Virus record (IMG/VR): IMGVR_UViG_3300042564_004524
Coordinates: 29,343 to 93,342 of that record
Reading direction: 5' to 3' (one strand)
Length of the DNA stretch: 64,000 bases
Source of the DNA: a virus
Under the pieces are notes generated by a model. The model ran no database searches, had not been told where the DNA came from, and saw only the letters and a list, made by a program, of their open reading frames with translations. The translations under genes and the position numbers were made by a program. Below, piece by piece: positions 22,901 through 29,729 of the stretch (its first letter is position 1; each line of letters starts with the position of its first letter).

Positions 22901-23131
22901 ATGGTTAAGTATGTAACAAAAAAAACAAAACATAACACAGAATTTAATCTAAAATTGGATAATGACAAAGTTATGGTTAAGTTTGAACCAACTTTCACTC
23001 ATGATTACATTATGGTTACGGAATTTCTAGAAAAACATAGATTGACTGACCATGAAAAGATTGTTTTAATGAATGGGATTTATGATTTGGGTTTCATGTT
23101 ATCGTATAAACCAATTTTAAAAAAAAGATAA
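22901..23131 (+). CDS. Small protein of unknown function
   Basis: 76 residues, basic, soluble (MVKYVTKKTKHNTEFNLKLD and onward). It follows Nampt after one base, so is co-expressed with it. Not recognised. Confidence 0.78.
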   Translation: MVKYVTKKTKHNTEFNLKLDNDKVMVKFEPTFTHDYIMVTEFLEKHRLTDHEKIVLMNGIYDLGFMLSYKPILKKR

Positions 23132-23134
23132 ATT

Positions 23135-23749
23135 ATGTTAGAATTTTTAGCAAATAGTTACGTTATACTTATAGTAGGTATCGTAGCAGCCATAGTGACG
23201 ATGATTTCACTAGAGGTAGAAGAAGAAGGGTGGGCAACAACCGCTGTAAGTATAGCGTTAGCTTTGTTGCTTTGGAACTACGGACATGACCTTTGGTCGT
23301 TCGTTAAAGAGGATTACGGAACAACTTTATTGTTTGTTTTGGGTTATCTTGTGGCAGGAGTGGTGTGGTCATTCTTGAAATGGAATGAATTTGTTAAGCG
23401 TAAAGTTAGCATCTACAAAAAAGTTAGAGCTGAGTTAATAGTTAAAAGACCAGATTTTGATGAAAACAGTGATAAAAGTGTGGAGATGTTATGTCAAAAA
23501 CTTAGAGAGAATAGAATCTCTGTTTGGGGTTACGATGTTAAAACAATGGCTGAGTTAAAACTTAAAATAATGCCAATAGGTAGTGAAAACAAAGCTGGTA
23601 TTATTGCTTGGATTTCATACTGGCCATTATCTTTGTTGGCAACGTTGTTAAACAATCCATTCAGAAGACTTTTTGAGTATGTATACAGTCTTGTTGCTAA
23701 TGCTTATGATAAAATAAGTCAAAAACATTTTAAATCTTTAAATGACTAA
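23135..23749 (+). CDS. Membrane protein of unknown function
   Basis: 204 residues. Membrane helices at about 7-27, 33-50 and 65-83, then a charged soluble part (about 85-150) and a further hydrophobic stretch near 160-180. It lies between Nampt and NADAR genes in one operon. Not recognised. Confidence 0.8.
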   Translation: MLEFLANSYVILIVGIVAAIVTMISLEVEEEGWATTAVSIALALLLWNYGHDLWSFVKEDYGTTLLFVLGYLVAGVVWSFLKWNEFVKRKVSIYKKVRAELIVKRPDFDENSDKSVEMLCQKLRENRISVWGYDVKTMAELKLKIMPIGSENKAGIIAWISYWPLSLLATLLNNPFRRLFEYVYSLVANAYDKISQKHFKSLND

Positions 23750-23751
23750 TC

Positions 23752-24240
23752 ATGAAAACAGATAAATTCATATTTTTCTGGGGCGGTACTTATAGCCAAT
23801 GGTACCCCTCAAAGTTTGTTATCGATGGTGTTGAATATAACTGTTGTGAGCAATACATGATGGCAAAAAAAGCTTTGTTGTTTGAAGACGTTGATTCTTA
23901 CAACAAAATCATGAATACCAAAGGACCTAAAGAACAAAAAGCCCTAGGGCGTAAAGTCAAAAATTTCAACAAAGACAAATGGGAAGCTGTATGTCGTGAA
24001 GTTGTATATGAGGCTAACTACGCTAAGTTTAGTCAAAACTCTTTGATGAAAAAAGAGTTGTTGCGAAGTGGTAAATTAGAAATAGTTGAAGCTAGTCCAG
24101 AAGATAAAATCTGGGGTATTGGTATGCACGAATCACATCCAGACATTAACGACAAAACAAAATGGCAAGGAACCAACTGGCTTGGTGAAGCTATTATGAG
24201 AGTTAGAGATAAATTTGATGAAGAGGAAAAATGGCATTAA
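23752..24240 (+). CDS. NADAR-family (DUF1768) protein
   Basis: 162 residues, the typical single-domain length. FFWGGTYSQWYPSKFVIDG, YNCCEQYMMAKKALLF and ASPEDKIWGIGM are the diagnostic blocks (the usual forms are F-x-S-N, E-x-x-x-x-x-K and D-x-x-W-G). NADAR proteins remove ADP-ribose from guanine bases and thus reverse DarT-type DNA modification; some relatives act on riboflavin intermediates. The next gene is a macrodomain that overlaps it by 10 bases. The pairing points to removal of ADP-ribose from nucleic acid as a counter-defence (inference). Confidence 0.9.
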   Translation: MKTDKFIFFWGGTYSQWYPSKFVIDGVEYNCCEQYMMAKKALLFEDVDSYNKIMNTKGPKEQKALGRKVKNFNKDKWEAVCREVVYEANYAKFSQNSLMKKELLRSGKLEIVEASPEDKIWGIGMHESHPDINDKTKWQGTNWLGEAIMRVRDKFDEEEKWH

Positions 24241-24902
24241 AAGACAATTACCAAAAAAACGATTTCCTAATCAAAAAGACTGGTAAATACAAAACGTTAA
24301 GAAGCGGAATAGTAAAACACGTTCTTAAAATTGGAAACCATCGATTGAAAACAATCGATACGGTTTTAAACCCGATAATTATAAATGGTAGAAGAAGATA
24401 CAGCGCTGAAACTGTGTTCTTATATCGAGATTTAACAAGACCTGTATTAAGTATGATAAAGTATATCGATGGCGATTTGGTCCGAGATGCCGACCAATAT
24501 GACGTAATTGCGCATTGTTGCAATTGCTTCTGCACGATGGGTGCTGGTATAGCCCCACAAATTAAACATAAGTTCCCTGAGGCGTATGCTGCTGATTGTA
24601 CAACAACAGCTGGGGACCAAAACAAACTAGGTACCATAACCTATACTGAAAACACAACACCTATTGTTGTTAACTTGTATGGTCAGTATGACTACAAGGG
24701 TAGACAGTTTGGTAAAATGGACTTAGATTACGCTGCTTTGCGTTCAGCATTGGCCGCTATGAAAGTTAAATTCACTGGTAAAAAAATTGGTCTACCTATG
24801 ATTGGTGCAGGTTTAGCTGGTGGTGATTGGAATATAATTGAAAGGATAATCCAAGAAGAATTAAACGGTGAAGATGTTACGGTTGTAAAATATGTACCAT
24901 AA
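24231..24902 (+). CDS. Macrodomain protein
   Basis: 223 residues. Residues 1-75 are a basic N-terminal region that I cannot assign. Residues 78-220 are a macrodomain: IKYIDGDLVRDADQYDVIAH, CNCFCTMGAGIAPQIKHKFP, GTITYTENTTPIVVNLYGQ and GLPMIGAGLAGGDWNII. The glycine-rich loops for ADP-ribose are intact, and the form is close to Poa1/TARG1/DarG-type hydrolases. In DarTG systems the macrodomain strips ADP-ribose from thymidine. Overlap with the NADAR gene implies coupled translation, so the phage may erase two chemically different base modifications. Confidence 0.9.
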   Translation: MALKDNYQKNDFLIKKTGKYKTLRSGIVKHVLKIGNHRLKTIDTVLNPIIINGRRRYSAETVFLYRDLTRPVLSMIKYIDGDLVRDADQYDVIAHCCNCFCTMGAGIAPQIKHKFPEAYAADCTTTAGDQNKLGTITYTENTTPIVVNLYGQYDYKGRQFGKMDLDYAALRSALAAMKVKFTGKKIGLPMIGAGLAGGDWNIIERIIQEELNGEDVTVVKYVP

Positions 24903-24904
24903 CA

Positions 24905-24935
24905 TTTGATATTTAAAAATAATTTCGTATCTTTG
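24905..24935 (+). promoter_or_regulatory. Promoter abutting start codon
   Basis: TTTG at 24905-24908, 19 bp, TATCTTTG at 24928-24935; ATG 24940 is four bases downstream. Confidence 0.78.
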
Positions 24936-24939
24936 CAAT

Positions 24940-25494
24940 ATGAAAATAATATTCTTAGACCATGATGGTGTTATTTGTTTAGGTAGTGAATTTGGAAGTA
25001 GATTCAAAAAACAAAAGAGAAGTGTTGCACAAACAATAGCCGACGAATCTATCCCAGTTATAGAACGATTCGACAATTTCAACAAAAAAGCTATCAAAGT
25101 ATTAAATGAAATACTTGAAGAAACTGATGCTGAAATTGTTGTTTCGTCTGATTGGAGAAGATGGGCAAACTTGGAAGAATTAGGTGAGTTTTATGAGTCG
25201 CAAGGTATCATCAAAAAACCAATAGCTCTTACACCTGCGTTAGCATCTTTTGCGCCAGATACAGCTGCGTTATTTGATTGGAAACGTTGGTATGAGAGAA
25301 CAAGGATTGTTGAAATCAAAGAGTACCTTAAAAATAATGAAGTTGAGAGTTGGGTAGCTGTAGACGATATGGATATGTCACTTACAGCCTTTGAAGATAA
25401 CGGATTATCAAACTTTGTTCACACTCCAAGACTATACGAGGGTATTAAACAATCTGGGGTGAAAGAAAAAATAATAAATTTTTTAAACAGTTAA
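24940..25494 (+). CDS. HAD-fold protein, SAK-type
   Basis: 184 residues. MKIIFLDHDGVICLGS is the HAD nucleophile motif (DxDGV), SSDWRR is motif II, and AVDDMDM is the acidic motif IV. The layout, with WRRWANLEELGEFYESQGI, is like the HAD domains found in 'Swiss Army Knife' RNA-repair proteins. It has its own promoter with ATG four bases after the -7 box, suggesting a leaderless message. Substrate unknown; a 5'- or 3'-phosphate on RNA is a guess from family. Confidence 0.78.
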   Translation: MKIIFLDHDGVICLGSEFGSRFKKQKRSVAQTIADESIPVIERFDNFNKKAIKVLNEILEETDAEIVVSSDWRRWANLEELGEFYESQGIIKKPIALTPALASFAPDTAALFDWKRWYERTRIVEIKEYLKNNEVESWVAVDDMDMSLTAFEDNGLSNFVHTPRLYEGIKQSGVKEKIINFLNS

Positions 25495-25495
25495 A

Positions 25496-25678
25496 ATGGC
25501 AGAACAATCCATTAAAGTAGGTATAGCCAACGAAGGTGAAACCGTTTTACCAGTTAGTGTATTGGAAAAATGGGAACCTAAAAATGTTACTCAACTTGGT
25601 GATACTGTATTCTTCAAACAAGAAGATATATTTTACTCAATGAAAGTTGTTGATTTTAGAGAAATATATAAATTATGA
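25496..25678 (+). CDS. Small protein of unknown function
   Basis: 60 residues, mixed strands (MAEQSIKVGIANEGETVLPV and onward). ATGA overlap with the next gene. Not recognised. Confidence 0.72.
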   Translation: MAEQSIKVGIANEGETVLPVSVLEKWEPKNVTQLGDTVFFKQEDIFYSMKVVDFREIYKL

Positions 25679-26121
25679 GTATAACAAGAGCAATTGAAAT
25701 TAATCATTTTCAATTAAAAGAAAAAAGAAACTGGGATAGAACGTTTTGGTTTTTTGATATTCACGGTACGATTCTAAAACCAAATTACCAATATGGTAAT
25801 ACACCAAGTGAATACTACCCAATGGCTAAAGAAACGTTACAATTAATATCAAAAATAGATGATATTGTAATGATTATTTATACGTGTTCACATTTACACG
25901 AAATAAAAGAATACTTAGATTTATTCAAAAGTGATAACATTCATTTCAAATATGTGAATGAAAACCCTGAAGTTCCTACCGACCCTAAAGGTTATGGAAA
26001 TTATGATAAAAAACCTTATATGAACGTTTTGTTTGAGGACAAAGCTGGATTCAACCCAGAAACGGATTGGCAAGAGGTTTATGGGTTATTATTAGAAAGA
26101 TACTCACATTTAAAAATATAA
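25675..26121 (+). CDS. HAD-like protein
   Basis: 148 residues. FWFFDIHGTILKPNY (about residue 25) is a HAD motif I (DxHGT), IIYTCS resembles motif II, and FEDKAGF resembles the acidic motif. The second Asp of motif I is replaced by His, as in some related proteins of phages. Possible phosphatase; low certainty on activity. Confidence 0.72.
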   Translation: MSITRAIEINHFQLKEKRNWDRTFWFFDIHGTILKPNYQYGNTPSEYYPMAKETLQLISKIDDIVMIIYTCSHLHEIKEYLDLFKSDNIHFKYVNENPEVPTDPKGYGNYDKKPYMNVLFEDKAGFNPETDWQEVYGLLLERYSHLKI

Positions 26122-26125
26122 AAAT

Positions 26126-26422
26126 ATGAAAAGATTATTTACAATTATGTTAGTTATATTACTAGCAATTTTTACTGTTAGTTGTGCAGATGTTGCTCAT
26201 GTAACTTTTACTAACCCAAATGAACATGTTTATGGTTTTTGGGGTGGTACATGGCATGGAATGACTATGTTCCCATCATTTATTGGTAGTCTTATCTGGG
26301 ATGATATTGCTGTGTATGCTGTGCATAACAACGGTGGTTGGTATGATTTTGGGTTTGTTGGTGGGTTTTTTATAATGTTAAGGTTTTTTGCCAACTTAAT
26401 AAAATTTATTACCCAAAAATAA
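26126..26422 (+). CDS. Small putative lipoprotein
   Basis: 98 residues. The signal peptide MKRLFTIMLVILLAIFTVSC ends in a Cys suited to lipid attachment, so it should be exported and anchored. The mature part is Trp/Gly/Phe-rich with one more hydrophobic segment near the C terminus. Exported phage lipoproteins often alter the cell surface, for instance superinfection exclusion; this is inference. Confidence 0.78.
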   Translation: MKRLFTIMLVILLAIFTVSCADVAHVTFTNPNEHVYGFWGGTWHGMTMFPSFIGSLIWDDIAVYAVHNNGGWYDFGFVGGFFIMLRFFANLIKFITQK

Positions 26423-26423
26423 A

Positions 26424-27188
26424 ATGAAAAGAATAGTAGTATTTTCTGGTGCTGGGTTAGATAAAGAATCAGGTATTTCAACTTTTAGAGATTCAGCTGA
26501 TGGGCTTTGGAATAATTTTAAAATTGATGATGTGGCGACATTAGATGGTTGGAGAAAAGACCGTTCAAAAGTTTTAGAATTTTATAATCAAAGACGTAGA
26601 GAATTACCTAATGTACAACCAAACGATGCTCACTATGCTTTAGTTACTTTAGAATCAGAATACGATGTTACCCATGTAACGCAAAACGTTACTGATTTAT
26701 TAGAGAGAGCTGGTTCGTCTAAGGTGTTACATTTACATGGTGAGTTAACAAAAGCTAGGTCATCGTACCTTAATGGCAATCCTATTATGGATAAATTAGG
26801 TGTTAATAATAACCCAATACATATTGGATATAATGATATTAATCTAGGTGATAAATGTGAAAAATATGGTGCTCAACTAAGACCACATATAGTTTGGTTT
26901 GGTGAATATCCTTTTTTCTTTTATAACGCGTTAGAAGCTTTTATAGAAGCTGATATTATAATCATAATTGGTACAAGTATGAATATTGGTTATACTTATG
27001 AATTCTTTAAAAACTGTAAAAAAGATACGCCTATTTATTTTGTAGACCCAGAACCAACAAAATCAATTGAGTTAGAATATCCAGACTTGAAAATTACATA
27101 CATTGAAAAGGGTGCTGTTGAAGGGGTGAATGAATTAATAAATAAACTAATGGTACAAGCCATTGGTGATGATAAAAACGACAAATAA
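26424..27188 (+). CDS. Sir2-family NAD-dependent protein lacking zinc cysteines
   Basis: 254 residues. NAD-binding motifs: VVFSGAGLDKESGISTFRD (residues 5-22), VTQNVTDLLERAGS, LHLHGEL with the catalytic His, and IIIIGTSMNIGYTY near residue 180. LRPHIVWFGE is the usual late motif. The four Cys residues of the structural zinc site, expected after HGEL, are absent; a 30-residue Asn-rich segment takes their place. It could be a deacylase, an ADP-ribosyltransferase, or an NAD+ hydrolase as in some defence sirtuins. It lies in the NAD+ block and overlaps the next gene by one base. Confidence 0.88.
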   Translation: MKRIVVFSGAGLDKESGISTFRDSADGLWNNFKIDDVATLDGWRKDRSKVLEFYNQRRRELPNVQPNDAHYALVTLESEYDVTHVTQNVTDLLERAGSSKVLHLHGELTKARSSYLNGNPIMDKLGVNNNPIHIGYNDINLGDKCEKYGAQLRPHIVWFGEYPFFFYNALEAFIEADIIIIIGTSMNIGYTYEFFKNCKKDTPIYFVDPEPTKSIELEYPDLKITYIEKGAVEGVNELINKLMVQAIGDDKNDK

Positions 27189-27550
27189 TGAGCGTAATTA
27201 AATTTGAATTAAAAGAAGAACACGTAAAACTATTAAAAAATTTACGTTGGTCTGTTAACCAAGAGGGTCATATCGCAGGTATTGGTCACGATGGTGTGGA
27301 ATATAACGAACCCTTTGGTGAAGATGATATGTATGAAGCCATAGACATTATATTAAATGGTAGACCAGCTGATTTCGACCCGTTTAATACTGAGGAAAAA
27401 GTTAAGTATACCGATGAACAAAAAGAAGCGTGGGATAACTTATACCATGAATTACCAACAGCGTTGGATGTTGTCTTGTATAATGGAAGCTACGAGTTGG
27501 GATTATATAAAACAAAATACCACGATAGAGTGTGGAAAAAAATAAATTAA
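27188..27550 (+). CDS. Protein of unknown function
   Basis: 120 residues, acidic, soluble (MSVIKFELKEEHVKLLKNLR and onward). It is translationally coupled to the sirtuin gene (TAATG). Not recognised. Confidence 0.8.
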   Translation: MSVIKFELKEEHVKLLKNLRWSVNQEGHIAGIGHDGVEYNEPFGEDDMYEAIDIILNGRPADFDPFNTEEKVKYTDEQKEAWDNLYHELPTALDVVLYNGSYELGLYKTKYHDRVWKKIN

Positions 27551-27554
27551 TATT

Positions 27555-27728
27555 ATGAAAACAAAACTTATTATCTATTTTCTAGTAGCATTGCTAATTA
27601 TCATTTTGTTTAAAATGATGTTTATTGGTGTGATTATCTTTATTCACCTTGTAAAATACATAGCCATAGCAGCCGCTATAGCTTATGGTGCCTACTGGAT
27701 AAACAAAAAATTAAAAAAAGATGAATAA
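27555..27728 (+). CDS. Small membrane protein
   Basis: 57 residues. Two adjacent hydrophobic stretches (about 3-32 and 35-48) and a Lys-rich end (INKKLKKDE). It follows the previous gene after four bases and its stop codon lies in the terminator stem. Not recognised. Confidence 0.7.
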   Translation: MKTKLIIYFLVALLIIILFKMMFIGVIIFIHLVKYIAIAAAIAYGAYWINKKLKKDE

Positions 27729-27755
27729 CCATTTGGTTATTCATTTTTTATTTTG
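27723..27755 (+). terminator. Terminator overlapping next promoter
   Basis: GAATAACC (27723-27730) pairs with GGTTATTC (27735-27742) around ATTT, then a T-rich tract. The TTTG of the next promoter lies inside this stem. Confidence 0.75.
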
Positions 27756-27763
27756 TATCTTTG
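27732..27763 (+). promoter_or_regulatory. Bacteroidota-type promoter
   Basis: TTTG at 27732-27735, 20 bp, TATCTTTG at 27756-27763, upstream of the PRPP synthetase gene. Confidence 0.78.
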
Positions 27764-27779
27764 CTAAAAATTACAAAAT

Positions 27780-28763
27780 ATGTTAGAATCTGTCCTTATA
27801 TCAATTGATGGTCGAGAAAAATTGGCCGAAGAAATTGTTAAAGCAATCCGAAAAAAATCCTCAGACCCGATAGTGGTTGATTATGCTAATTCACAAAAGT
27901 TTTCAGACGGGGAACTATGTGTTGATTTTTGCAATTCAATTAGAGGTAAACGTGTTTATCTATTGACTAGTCCAAACAACTCGGATGAAATCATCAAATT
28001 AAATTTAGCCATAGATGCCGCAAAGCGTGCTGCTGCTAAAGAAATTATTCCAATATTACCTTATTTTCCGTATGCTCGTCAAGACAAAAAAGACCAATCA
28101 AGAGGACCAATCGGTGCTAAGGTTATGGTTGAAATGATTGAGCATAGAGGGGCAACTGGTGTTATTACTTTTGATTTACATGCTGACCAAATTCAAGGTT
28201 TTTTCAACATACCAGTAACCCATCTAGAAGGTAAAAATATATTTGATAGCTATGTGGCTAGTATCTATAACGAAAACACAATCTTGTGTGGTCCTGATGC
28301 TGGTTCTGGTAAACGTGTAAAGCGTATGAAAGACCAATTAGGTAAATACCATGACATTTCAATCAATTATGTTATGTTGGATAAAACTCGTAAACAAGCT
28401 AATGTAATCGATGAAATGGTTATTATTGGTGATGTGACTGGTAAAGATGTCATCATATTGGATGATATGGTTGATACAGCTGGTACACTATGTAAAGCGG
28501 CTGAAGTAATTATGGAAGCTGGTGCCAATAGCGTAAGAGCAATTATCAGCCATGGTGTATTATCTGGACCTGCTTTGGGTCGTATTGAAAAATCAGTATT
28601 AAAAGAACTTATTATTAGCGATTCTTTGGATAAAGGTGAAGGTGATATAGGTTTTGGTGTTCAAAAGATAAAAGTCGTGTCAATGGCAAAACAAATAGCC
28701 TTAGCAATTATAGCAATTAATAGTCATTCAAGTTATGAAGGACTTAAAAAAGAACGTTTCTAA
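27780..28763 (+). CDS. prs: Ribose-phosphate pyrophosphokinase (PRPP synthetase)
   Basis: 327 residues, the usual length. Conserved blocks: FSDGELCVDF, LPYFPYARQDKKDQSRGPIG (ATP loop), ITFDLHADQIQGFF, and the PRPP-binding loop DVIILDDMVDTAGTL. It makes PRPP from ribose 5-phosphate and ATP. PRPP is the co-substrate of the Nampt at 21340, so it should feed NAD+ rebuilding as well as nucleotide synthesis. In the related phage pathway NARP1 a Prs-like enzyme itself acts on ADP-ribose; whether this one does cannot be told by eye. Confidence 0.95.
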   Translation: MLESVLISIDGREKLAEEIVKAIRKKSSDPIVVDYANSQKFSDGELCVDFCNSIRGKRVYLLTSPNNSDEIIKLNLAIDAAKRAAAKEIIPILPYFPYARQDKKDQSRGPIGAKVMVEMIEHRGATGVITFDLHADQIQGFFNIPVTHLEGKNIFDSYVASIYNENTILCGPDAGSGKRVKRMKDQLGKYHDISINYVMLDKTRKQANVIDEMVIIGDVTGKDVIILDDMVDTAGTLCKAAEVIMEAGANSVRAIISHGVLSGPALGRIEKSVLKELIISDSLDKGEGDIGFGVQKIKVVSMAKQIALAIIAINSHSSYEGLKKERF

Positions 28764-28840
28764 TGCAAACACAATTATTAGACTATATCAAGGATTTACC
28801 AGAGAACACAAGAATTACAGTGGTTGATTGCCACATCTAA
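28763..28840 (+). CDS. Possible very small protein
   Basis: 25-codon frame MQTQLLDYIKDLPENTRITV and onward, starting in the stop codon of prs (TAATG) and ending ten bases before the Thg1-like start. Its position supports translation, but its size does not allow certainty. Confidence 0.4.
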   Translation: MQTQLLDYIKDLPENTRITVVDCHI

Positions 28841-28850
28841 AAACAAAACA

Positions 28851-29675
28851 ATGGGAAAAAACACAAGTTTTGGTGACCGTATGAAAGAATACGAGTCATG
28901 TTATAATTTTAAAATACCGAACAGGTCGTATGTAATCATACGACTTGACGGTAAAGGTTTTAGTAAATATACTACAATGTTTGATAAACCATTTGACGAC
29001 ATTCTATCCAATGTGATGGATGCTGCTACTATTGAACTATGTAAGTATTTGAATCCGCTATTTGCTTATACGCAATCAGATGAAATTAGCCTTGTGTTTT
29101 CAACCATTGAGAACATTGATGCTGATTTGCCATTTGATGGTAAAGTACAGAAGCTATGTAGTATTTCAGCTTCAAAAGTAACAGCAGCGTTTAACAAGAC
29201 AATGCTTAGAATGCTTGCCGCTTTTAAGCCAGAGGAATTTAATTTAATGGAGAAAATCATTAGTGGTGAATTCCCAGAACTTGATGCGGTATTTGATTCA
29301 AGGGTATTCGTTATACCAGACTTTAGAGAGGTGTCTAACTATTTCATTTGGAGACAACAAGATTGTACTAGAAATAGTATTAGTATGGCAGCACACGCTT
29401 TGTTAGGTCACTCAGCCACTATGAACAAGTCTAGTGATGAAAAACAAGAGATGCTTTTTAAAGAGAAGGGTGTCAATTGGAGTGATTACAAAGTTAAATA
29501 CAAGCGAGGTGTTGTTGTAAAAAAACAAACCATTTGGGTTGATGGTCAAAATGGTGAACCAATTCAAAGAAGTAAATGGCTTCCAGATTACGATATTCCA
29601 ATCTTTACACAAGAAAGAGAATATTTGTATAATTTAATCCCAGTAATTAAAATTACTGAAGATAATGTTGTATAA
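28851..29675 (+). CDS. Thg1-like protein, tRNA 3'-5' polymerase
   Basis: 274 residues from ATG 28851 (MGKNTSFGDRMKEYESCYNF); the frame is open from 28824, but that stretch overlaps the small frame before it. YVIIRLDGKGFSKYTTMF and YTQSDEISLVF are the metal-binding palm motifs of tRNA-His guanylyltransferase, and HALLGHSATMNKSSDEKQEM is a typical following region. Thg1 adds G to the 5' end of tRNA-His. Bacterial and phage Thg1-like proteins instead repair 5'-shortened tRNAs by templated 3'-5' addition. The many tRNA and tRNA-like genes here supply obvious substrates. Confidence 0.93.
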   Translation: MGKNTSFGDRMKEYESCYNFKIPNRSYVIIRLDGKGFSKYTTMFDKPFDDILSNVMDAATIELCKYLNPLFAYTQSDEISLVFSTIENIDADLPFDGKVQKLCSISASKVTAAFNKTMLRMLAAFKPEEFNLMEKIISGEFPELDAVFDSRVFVIPDFREVSNYFIWRQQDCTRNSISMAAHALLGHSATMNKSSDEKQEMLFKEKGVNWSDYKVKYKRGVVVKKQTIWVDGQNGEPIQRSKWLPDYDIPIFTQEREYLYNLIPVIKITEDNVV

Positions 29676-29698
29676 TTCAATTTTTTTGTGTATATTTG
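29668..29698 (+). promoter_or_regulatory. Bacteroidota-type promoter
   Basis: TTG at 29668-29670 (inside the Thg1 stop region), 20 bp, TATATTTG at 29691-29698. Confidence 0.75.
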
Positions 29699-29729
29699 TT
29701 AAAATAACATTTTGATAATATAAAAATTA

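Noticed and set aside
24248-24637. 129-codon minus-strand frame
   Set aside because: It lies inside the well-supported macrodomain gene and its protein shows no family motif.
27188-27550. Immunity-type or antitoxin role for the gene next to the sirtuin
   Set aside because: Gene overlap alone suggested a toxin-antitoxin pair, but the protein has no recognisable antitoxin feature.
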